From a bacterium (lineage in GTDB: Bacteria; Actinomycetota; Acidimicrobiia; Spongiisociales; UBA11373), in NCBI GenBank assembly GCA_013202595.1, contig JABMPV010000022.1, positions 1 through 9,645 of the forward strand: a stretch of DNA of 9,645 bases, written 5' to 3'. The translations under genes were made by a program, and so were the position numbers. Position 1 is the stretch's first letter; every line of letters begins with the position of its first letter. This document shows positions 1 through 5,860 of this stretch, one piece after another. The notes beneath the pieces were generated by a model. The model saw only the letters and a program-made list of their open reading frames with translations, was not told where the DNA came from and made no database searches.

Positions 1-888
1 GCCGAGCGCCGTCTGGATCGCCAGGTAGTTGTCGGTGAGGTAGCCGCCGAAGTAGGCCGGGTCGTCGGAGTTGACCATCACCGCAACACCCCGGTCGAGC
101 AGGCGCTTGATGTTGTGCTCCTCCAACCGGTCGAACACCCGTAGCTTGAGGTTGGAGAGCGGGCACATGGTCAGCGGGATCCGCCCGGCGGCCAGGCGCT
201 CCACCAACTCGTCGTCCTGCTCACAGGCAACGCCGTGATCGATCCGCTCGGCGCCCAGCACGTCGAGAGCGCCGTAGATGTAGGCGGGCGGTCCCTCCTC
301 CCCTGCATGTGCCACCAACCGCAGACCTGCCGCCTTGGCCAGGCCGTACGCCTCCTCATAACGCTCCGGCGAGTTGTCTACCTCACCTGAGTCGAGTCCG
401 ACCGCGTCGATCTGGTCGAGGTACGGAACTGCCTGCTCGAACGTCTCGACCGCCGCCTCGCCGGGGAGATGGCGCAGGAAGCACATGATCAGCATCGTCG
501 AGATGCCGTGGCAGTCCAGTGCATCGCTCCTGGCCCGCTCGAACCCTGCCATGAAGACCTCGAAGCCGATCCCGCGCTCGGTGTGGGTCTGGGGATCGAA
601 GAAGATCTCGGCGTGGCGCAGGTTCTCACCCGCCATCCGATCGAGATAGGCCCACATGAGGTCGTAGAAATCCTGCTCGGTCCGGAGGACGCCGGCCCCC
701 TGGTAGTAGATGTCGAGGAAGGACTGCAGATCGGTGAACTCGTAGGCCGCCCGTACCTCTTCCACCGAGGCGAACGGCAGATCGAGGCCGTTGCGCGCCG
801 CGAGTTGGAACATCATTTCTGGTTCGAGTGTGCCCTCGATGTGGAGATGCAACTCCACCTTTGGCAGGCCCCTGATGAAGGCTTCCAT
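1..888 (-). CDS. Adenine deaminase-type purine deaminase (3' end beyond window)
   Basis: A zinc hydrolase of the adenosine/adenine deaminase family, which hydrolyses the 6-amino group of a purine to release ammonia in the cytoplasm. The visible 296 residues contain the metal ligands H14 and H16 (PKVELHLHIEG), HAGEEGP at 194-200 (ligand H194, proton-shuttle E197), RIDHG with H218, PLSNLKL, and NSDDPAYFGGY with D275/D276. The AYFGGY ending and the LRTEQDFYDL and FFDPQTHT stretches resemble bacterial and fungal adenine deaminases more than classical adenosine deaminases, so adenine (giving hypoxanthine) is the favoured substrate; this is recalled family knowledge, not an alignment. Start: ATG at 888 preceded by AAGGAGG (894-900) with 5-nt spacing. 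The family is usually about 320-345 residues, so only a short C-terminal tail is missing at the left edge. It is divergent from a BMP-type purine transporter, which fits a salvage role. Adenosine deaminase remains the main alternative. Confidence 0.88.
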   Translation of the reverse strand, partial: MEAFIRGLPKVELHLHIEGTLEPEMMFQLAARNGLDLPFASVEEVRAAYEFTDLQSFLDIYYQGAGVLRTEQDFYDLMWAYLDRMAGENLRHAEIFFDPQTHTERGIGFEVFMAGFERARSDALDCHGISTMLIMCFLRHLPGEAAVETFEQAVPYLDQIDAVGLDSGEVDNSPERYEEAYGLAKAAGLRLVAHAGEEGPPAYIYGALDVLGAERIDHGVACEQDDELVERLAAGRIPLTMCPLSNLKLRVFDRLEEHNIKRLLDRGVAVMVNSDDPAYFGGYLTDNYLAIQTALG

Positions 889-1030
889 CGCTTCCTCCTT
901 CGTCACTCTCCTCGGTGCGAGCCTAATGATCCAGACTTTCACACGATCCGCCCGAGGATGGGCCGAAAGGCCCGGATACGGTGTCTCGCCAAATCCATAG
1001 GATGTGGCCAGGAAACGGGAGGAGAGGACC
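889..1030. promoter_or_regulatory. Divergent promoter region, deaminase / importer operon
   Basis: This 142-bp gap separates the divergent deaminase gene and the binding-protein gene, so both promoters should lie here. On the plus strand TAGGAT (998-1003) fits the actinobacterial -10 pattern TANNNT, about 28 nt before the GTG start; no good -35 box is seen at the expected distance. On the minus strand TAGGCT (plus 920-925) is a possible -10 for the deaminase, again without a convincing -35. The strong GGAGG at 1018-1022 is the ribosome binding site for the importer gene. A shared regulator acting here is plausible, but I see no clear operator palindrome. Confidence 0.4.
960..973 (+). other. 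GNRA-loop hairpin GGGCC-GAAA-GGCCC
   Basis: A perfect 5-bp all-GC stem (960-964 with 969-973) closed by a GAAA loop, which is a stable GNRA tetraloop if transcribed rightward. It lies upstream of the putative -10 at 998, so it would be in the importer leader only if transcription starts further upstream. It may instead simply be a short palindrome in the divergent promoter region. I could not fit it to a known riboswitch. Confidence 0.3.
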
Positions 1031-2242
1031 GTGAAGGGGAAATACTGGGCAAAGTTCCTCGCCATCATCACCGTGCTGGCAATGCTGGCAGGCGCATGTG
1101 GCGACGACGATGACGAAGTAAGTGGTGAAGGATTCACCTTCGGGATGATCCTGGTCGGACCGCAGAATGACCGCGGCTGGAGCCAGGCTCACTATGAAGC
1201 AGGAGAATATCTCCAGGAGCAACTCGGGGCGACGATGATCGTCCTCGACAAGGTGAACGGCGCCGACCGACCCGAGATCACCGTCGATCAGGTCGTAGAC
1301 GACATGGTGGCACAGGGAGCACAGCTCATCTTCGCCACATCCGATGACATGAAGGACGGGATCGAGCTGGGTGCGGCCAATCACCCGGATGTGCCGATGG
1401 TGTGGTCGTCGGGCGACAGCGCCTGGGCGGACGGCGAGGGCTATCGCGCCGACCTCGACAACCTCGGTAACGAGATGGGCCGGATGTACTACGCCAAGCA
1501 GATCGCCGGATGCGCTGCAGGTCTCACCACTGAGACGGGCAACATCGGCTATCTCGGACCGCTGATCAACGACGAGACCAGACGGCTGGCCAACTCGGTC
1601 TACCTCGGTGCCCAGTACTGCTGGAGCGAGGTGCGGGGTGAGGATCCGGCGGCGCTGACGTTCAGCGTCAACTGGATCGGCTTCTGGTTCAACATCCCGG
1701 GCGTCACGCTCGATCCGACCCAGGTGGCCAACGACTTCTTCGACGGCGGAGCGGACGTTGTCATCTCCGGCATCGATACGACCGAGGCACTGGTTGTGGC
1801 CGGACAGCGCTCCGATGGCGGCGACGCCGTCTGGGCGGTGCCGTACGACTACGAGGGAGCCTGTGAGGAGAAGCCTGAGATCTGCCTGGGCGTGCCGTAC
1901 TTCAACTGGGGACCGGCATATCTCGAGGTGACCAAGTCGGTCATCAAGGGCGAGTTCGCGGCGGAGTGGAACTGGTTCGGCCCTGATTGGGACGACCTCA
2001 ACAGCCTCAACACCAGCGGCGTCGGCTTCGTGGAGGGTGATGGCCTGTCGGACGACAGCGCAACAGCACTGGAGGAATTCATCGACGGCCTGGCCGGCGG
2101 CGACATCGTGCTGTTCACCGGACCGCTCAACTACCAGGATGGGACTCCGTACCTGACCGACGGTGAGGTCGCCAGCGACCACCAACTCTGGTACACCAAG
2201 CAACTGCTCGAAGGCATGATCGGAGCCAGCGCCTCCAACTAG
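1031..2242 (+). CDS. BMP/PnrA-family ABC importer substrate-binding lipoprotein
   Basis: Extracytoplasmic substrate receptor of a BMP-family importer (the PnrA/Med family, which usually binds purine nucleosides), anchored to the membrane by a lipid. Residues 1-22 form a signal peptide with K2, K4 and K8, then a hydrophobic core ending LAGA-C23, an acceptable lipobox, followed by an Asp-rich spacer (24-29). The mature protein opens with the family's first strand and loop, GMILVGPQNDRGWSQAH (38-54); W50 in this loop is a typical ligand-side aromatic. Later TFSVNWIGFWFN and the VISGIDTTEAL segment match the two-lobed periplasmic-binding fold. Length is 403 residues, slightly long for the family. 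Start: GTG at 1031 has GGAGG (1018-1022) 8 nt upstream; an in-frame GTG at 1004 would add nine residues but lacks a comparable site. Paired cysteines in GACEEKPEIC could form a disulfide. A terminator follows directly. Substrate is inferred from family and from the divergent purine deaminase; another small heterocycle is possible. Confidence 0.9.
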   Translation: MKGKYWAKFLAIITVLAMLAGACGDDDDEVSGEGFTFGMILVGPQNDRGWSQAHYEAGEYLQEQLGATMIVLDKVNGADRPEITVDQVVDDMVAQGAQLIFATSDDMKDGIELGAANHPDVPMVWSSGDSAWADGEGYRADLDNLGNEMGRMYYAKQIAGCAAGLTTETGNIGYLGPLINDETRRLANSVYLGAQYCWSEVRGEDPAALTFSVNWIGFWFNIPGVTLDPTQVANDFFDGGADVVISGIDTTEALVVAGQRSDGGDAVWAVPYDYEGACEEKPEICLGVPYFNWGPAYLEVTKSVIKGEFAAEWNWFGPDWDDLNSLNTSGVGFVEGDGLSDDSATALEEFIDGLAGGDIVLFTGPLNYQDGTPYLTDGEVASDHQLWYTKQLLEGMIGASASN

Positions 2243-2266
2243 GCACCGGCAGCCGACTGATCATCG

Positions 2267-2296
2267 AAAGGGGAGGGGCATCGCCCCTCCCCTTTT
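2267..2296 (+). terminator. Perfect-stem intrinsic terminator inside the importer operon
   Basis: A 13-bp perfect inverted repeat (2267-2279 with 2283-2295) around a 3-nt loop, ATC. The 5' arm begins AAA and the 3' arm ends in TTTT, giving the short U-tract of a rho-independent terminator. It starts 24 nt after the binding-protein stop codon and ends 37 nt before the ATPase start. The likely role is partial termination or 3'-end protection of the binding-protein mRNA, so that receptor is made in excess over transporter. Full termination would require a second promoter in 2297-2333, where none is obvious. Confidence 0.85.
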
Positions 2297-2333
2297 CGCG
2301 CCATGGACGTTGGATGGGTAGCCTCCGCTCACG

Positions 2334-3791
2334 ATGGCGCTCGAACTGGTCGACATCCACAAGCACTTCGGTCGAGTGCGCGCCAACGATGGCGTGACCC
2401 TGCGAGTCGAGGCGGGCGAATTGCATGGCCTGCTGGGTGAGAACGGCGCAGGCAAGTCGACACTCATGAAGGTCCTCTCCGGATTCCATGAGGCCGGCTC
2501 CGGGGAGATCTCGCTCGACGGGGAACTGCTCGCCCTGCGCTCGCCGCGCGACGCCATCGAAGCGGGCATCGGCATGCTCCACCAGGATCCCCTTGTCTTC
2601 CTCCCCTTCACCGTGCTCGACAACTTCATGCTCGGTTCGGGCACCAACGACAGGGGCATAGCCGCAGAGGGCCTCGATGAGCTCAGTGACCGATTCGGGT
2701 TCTCCTTCGACCACGACACACCGGTGCGCCGCCTCACAGTCGGGGAACGCCAGCAATTGGAGATCGCCCGGCTGCTGTGGCTGGGGGCCAGGGTCCTCAT
2801 CCTCGACGAACCGACGACGGGGATATCGGCAAGCCAGCGCGAGCAGCTCTTTGCAACCCTCAAGACCCTTGCAGCCGAGGGCATGATCGTCGTGTTCGTC
2901 TCGCACAAGCTCGAGGAGATCGAGGATCTGTGCGACCGGGTCACCGTGATGCGGCTCGGCAAGGTGGTCGGCGAGACCCGTCTCCCCGTACCGGCCGAGC
3001 AGCTGGTCGAGATGATGTTCGGCAAGATCATCGCCCCGACCGGCCGCGCCGGGTCATCCACGGGATCGACGACCCTCCGCCTCGACGATGTCGTGCTCGG
3101 CAGCGGGCTGTTGAACACAGATGCCACCTCACTCGGAGTGAGTGAAGGGGAGATCATCGGCCTTGCAGGGCTCGAAGGCAGTGGCCAGCGGCTGCTGCTG
3201 GAGGCGTGCACCGGCCTCCTCGAGCCCGAGTCGGGATCGATCGCCCTGGGCGACAAGGACATGACCGGTCTCGCCTATCGCTCCTACCACGAAGCCGGCG
3301 TCCACTACCTGCCGGCAGGGCGCCTGGAAGAGGGCCTGGTCTCGGGGCTGACGATCACAGAGCATTTCGTGCTGGCCGCAGGCGCATCCGACTTCTTCGT
3401 CGACTGGGACGCCGCCGCGGATCGGGCGGCCGCGCTGATCGAGGAGTTCTCCATCAAGGGCACGCCCGACTCCACCGCAGAGTCGCTGTCGGGCGGCAAC
3501 CAGCAGCGGCTGCTGCTCGCGATGATGCCGCCACACATCCGGCTGCTGCTGATGGAGCACCCCACCAGAGGCCTCGACATCGAATCGGCCGACTGGGTCT
3601 GGACCCAGCTCCTCGAACGCAGGGACCACGGCACGGCAGTCGTGTTCGCTTCCGCCGACCTCGATGAGTTGCTGCTCTACAGCGACAGGATCCTCGTGTT
3701 CTTCGCTGGGAGGGTCATCAAGGAACTCGATGCGCGCCAGACCGATGGGGATCAGTTGGGTCATCTCATCGGAGGCAGGTCGGTGGCATGA
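2334..3791 (+). CDS. Double-domain ABC importer ATPase (BMP-type purine/nucleoside family)
   Basis: Cytoplasmic energy-coupling ATPase of the importer, with two fused ABC domains like RbsA/MglA. Domain 1 is complete: Walker A GENGAGKST (35-43), Q-loop Q84, signature LTVGERQQ (134-141), Walker B VLILDEP (154-160) with catalytic E159, and H191 in VSHKL. Domain 2 is degenerate: its Walker A is GLEGSGQR (279-286) without the lysine, its signature LSGGNQQ (385-391) is intact, Walker B is LLLMEHP (404-410) with H409 where the catalytic Glu sits, and SADLDEL stands where the switch histidine would be. Second-half degeneracy of this kind is typical of BMP-associated ATPases, so one competent ATP site is expected. 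Length is 485 residues. An in-frame TAG at 2319-2321 leaves ATG 2334 as the first usable start; no strong Shine-Dalgarno is seen, only GGATGGG 17-23 nt upstream. Its stop overlaps the next gene's start by 4 nt (ATGA). Confidence 0.93.
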   Translation: MALELVDIHKHFGRVRANDGVTLRVEAGELHGLLGENGAGKSTLMKVLSGFHEAGSGEISLDGELLALRSPRDAIEAGIGMLHQDPLVFLPFTVLDNFMLGSGTNDRGIAAEGLDELSDRFGFSFDHDTPVRRLTVGERQQLEIARLLWLGARVLILDEPTTGISASQREQLFATLKTLAAEGMIVVFVSHKLEEIEDLCDRVTVMRLGKVVGETRLPVPAEQLVEMMFGKIIAPTGRAGSSTGSTTLRLDDVVLGSGLLNTDATSLGVSEGEIIGLAGLEGSGQRLLLEACTGLLEPESGSIALGDKDMTGLAYRSYHEAGVHYLPAGRLEEGLVSGLTITEHFVLAAGASDFFVDWDAAADRAAALIEEFSIKGTPDSTAESLSGGNQQRLLLAMMPPHIRLLLMEHPTRGLDIESADWVWTQLLERRDHGTAVVFASADLDELLLYSDRILVFFAGRVIKELDARQTDGDQLGHLIGGRSVA

Positions 3792-4840
3792 ACGACCGCA
3801 TGCGCCGGATCGGGTTGGCCGTCCTGCCGATCGTCCTCGCCGCCGCGGTCGCCGTCCTCCTGCTGCTGGCCGTCGACGCGCCTCCCCTCCGATCGTTCAA
3901 CCTGGTGTGGAATGGCTCACTCGGCACGACGAACAAGCTGGCGGACACGCTCCTCACCTGGGTGCCACTGGTGCTCGCCGCAGCCGGGCTGATCATCACC
4001 TTCGCTGCGGGGTTGTGGAACATCGGCATCGAGGGCCAGATCGTGATCGGCGCCATCCTGGCGACGTGGGTGGCCAGGGAGGTCCCCGGCGAGGCCTACT
4101 TCATCATCCCCGCGACTCTGCTGGCCGGGATGATCGGCGGGATCATCTGGGGTCTCCTTGCAGGAGTGCTGCGGGTCTATGGCAAGGTCAATGAGATCTT
4201 CGGCGGGCTGGGGCTCGACTTCGTGGCGACCGGCCTCGCCGTGTATCTCATCATCGGGCCGTGGCAGCGGGCAGGGGTCGCCTCGACGAGCGGCACCGAC
4301 CTGTTCAGGGCCGAGGTATGGATGCCCGAGGTCGGCGGGTTCTCGTGGCTCGCGCTGACCATCGCCGTCATCGCGGTCATCGCCGTCTTCTTCCTCATGC
4401 GAGGCACCGCGTTTGGTCTCAAACTGAAGGCGGTGGGCGCCAACAACCGCAGCGCCTTTCTGCTCGGCATCCCGACCGACCGCTACATGCTGGCCGCTTT
4501 CGCCCTGTGTGGCGCGCTCGCCGGCCTGGCAGGGACCGTCCAGGCAACCGCCTTCCACCACAAGCTGGTGCCGTCTATCTCAGGCGGATACGGGTTCCTC
4601 GGGATTCTGGTGGTCCTGCTGGCCGCCTTCCGCACCGCGTGGATCGCTCCCATTGCCCTCTTCTTCATGGCCCTGTCGGTCGGCAGCACCCAATTGAGCC
4701 TTCGCCTCGGATTGGACTCTGCGATCGGTGGCGTGCTGCAGGGAGTGCTCGTCCTGTTCGCCCTGCTGGCGGGTGGCGTTCAGGCCAAGCGGCATCTCGG
4801 GAAGCGGCGGGTCGCCGGAGCGACGTTGGTGGAGAGCTGA
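3788..4840 (+). CDS. BMP-type ABC importer permease, first subunit
   Basis: Membrane subunit of the importer (branched-chain amino acid/nucleoside permease superfamily), forming the channel with the following permease. It has 350 residues. A basic N-terminus (MNDRMRR) precedes a first membrane helix at about 8-28; further helices lie at about 56-76, 84-97, 103-127, 141-157, 185-204, 234-254, 267-281, 284-300 and 312-330. The family fingerprint is NIGIEGQ (78-84), followed by the coupling-loop segment GKVNEIFGGLGLD (132-144) and GANNRSAFLLGIP (217-229). ATG 3788 overlaps the ATPase stop as ATGA, with GGAGG at 3771-3775, so coupled translation is likely. A short DNA repeat at 4361-4387 (three near-copies of ATCGCCGTC) encodes IAVIAVIAV in a membrane helix and is probably only a composition effect. 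Confidence 0.92.
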   Translation: MNDRMRRIGLAVLPIVLAAAVAVLLLLAVDAPPLRSFNLVWNGSLGTTNKLADTLLTWVPLVLAAAGLIITFAAGLWNIGIEGQIVIGAILATWVAREVPGEAYFIIPATLLAGMIGGIIWGLLAGVLRVYGKVNEIFGGLGLDFVATGLAVYLIIGPWQRAGVASTSGTDLFRAEVWMPEVGGFSWLALTIAVIAVIAVFFLMRGTAFGLKLKAVGANNRSAFLLGIPTDRYMLAAFALCGALAGLAGTVQATAFHHKLVPSISGGYGFLGILVVLLAAFRTAWIAPIALFFMALSVGSTQLSLRLGLDSAIGGVLQGVLVLFALLAGGVQAKRHLGKRRVAGATLVES

Positions 4841-5778
4841 TGGAAGAACTGGCCACGATCATCGCAACGGCATCCCCCCTGGTGTACGCCGTGGTGGGGG
4901 AGACCATCACAGAGAAGGCCGGCGTCATCAACCTGTCGCTCGACGGCAGCATCATGCTGTCGGCCATGGCCGCCTTCGCCACATCCTTCATCACGGGGAG
5001 CGTGTGGCTGGGTTTCCTCGCGGCAATCCTCGTGTCGGCAGGCATCGCGGCACTGATCGCCTTCTCCAGCATCAAGCTCCACCTCAACCAGATCGCGGTC
5101 GGATTCGTCCTGACCCTGCTGGCAGCCGATCTCGCCTCGTTCCTCGGTGACCCCTATGTAGGTGAGCGGGCGGCCCACGTCGAACCGTGGGCCATTCCCG
5201 GGCTTTCGAAGATCCCCGTCATCGGCGATGTGTTGTTCGACCACAACCTCTCTGTGTACGGGTCGTACCTCGTGGTGATCGCGGCCTACTGGTTCATCTT
5301 CAGGACAAAACGCGGCCTCGAGTTGCAGGGTGTGGGAGAGCGTCCCGAAGCGGCCTTCGCCCGCGGCATTCCGGTCAATCGACTCAGGTACATCTACACC
5401 ATCATCGGCGGTGGTCTTGTCGGCATGGCCGGGGCCGCGTTCTCGCTCGATGTGAAACTGGGATGGCGCGACGGACTCACGCAGAACTTCGGATGGATCG
5501 CTCTGGCAATCGTCATCTTCGGCGGCTGGCACCCCATCCGCGGAGCGATCGGGTGCTACCTCTTCGGCGCTCTGCAGACGCTCGCCCTGAAACTCCAACC
5601 CGTGTGGCCCGACCTCTCGCAGATCCTGCCGATCCTGCCGTTCGCGCTGATGATCTTCACCCTGCTTCTCGTATACCTCGACTGGTTTCGGCGTCTGGGG
5701 GATCGCCATCCGGGGTGGCGGCGCCTGCTGGCCAGCGACCCGCCGTCGGGGATAGGGCGGATCTTCAAGCGCGAGTAG
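4840..5778 (+). CDS. BMP-type ABC importer permease, second subunit
   Basis: Second membrane subunit, pairing with the preceding permease; 312 residues, the usual size. Markers are EKAGVINLSLDG (25-36), the second-subunit version of the family fingerprint with LDG where many homologues have LEG, HLNQIAVGF (81-89) in the coupling region, GERPEAAFARGIP (166-178) and IVIFGGWHPIRGAIG (224-238). Membrane helices cover most of the rest. The C-terminal 35 residues are cytoplasmic, rich in Arg/Trp and end in KRE. Start: ATG 4840 shares one base with the previous stop (TGATG), with GGTGGAG at 4828-4834 five nt upstream. The same frame stays open upstream to 4261, but that part lies inside the first permease and is a high-GC artefact. 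It is the last gene of the operon, convergent with the oxidoreductase gene 82 bp away, and I see no obvious terminator in that gap. Confidence 0.92.
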   Translation: MEELATIIATASPLVYAVVGETITEKAGVINLSLDGSIMLSAMAAFATSFITGSVWLGFLAAILVSAGIAALIAFSSIKLHLNQIAVGFVLTLLAADLASFLGDPYVGERAAHVEPWAIPGLSKIPVIGDVLFDHNLSVYGSYLVVIAAYWFIFRTKRGLELQGVGERPEAAFARGIPVNRLRYIYTIIGGGLVGMAGAAFSLDVKLGWRDGLTQNFGWIALAIVIFGGWHPIRGAIGCYLFGALQTLALKLQPVWPDLSQILPILPFALMIFTLLLVYLDWFRRLGDRHPGWRRLLASDPPSGIGRIFKRE

Positions 5779-5860
5779 CCGGCACGCGCGACCGCGCTCA
5801 CTGCTCTGCAGGACTCAGCCACCGGACGCCGGCAGATGCCCGGCCATCACGGGACCGGTA

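Noticed and set aside
1004..1030. Upstream GTG as start of the receptor gene
   Set aside because: It would add nine residues with extra charges ahead of the signal peptide, and it would place the strong GGAGG (1018-1022) inside the coding region. GTG 1031 fits better.
923..2203. Long antisense open frame (426 codons) across the receptor gene
   Set aside because: It mirrors the codon structure of the plus-strand receptor gene, which has a signal peptide, lipobox and family motifs. The antisense product has no recognisable domain, and such frames are common at high GC.
4361..4387. Three near-copies of a 9-bp unit in the first permease
   Set aside because: It encodes a repetitive hydrophobic helix (IAVIAVIAV); the copies are imperfect and explained by codon preference.
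4261..4839. Upstream extension of the second permease to a 505-residue protein
   Set aside because: The added part is Arg/Pro-rich shadow of the first permease in another frame. ATG 4840 has a good ribosome binding site and gives the normal family length.
5779..5860. Bidirectional terminator between the convergent importer and oxidoreductase genes
   Set aside because: Only short GC palindromes (for example CCGG-ACG-CCGG) with no T-tract on either strand; not enough to call.
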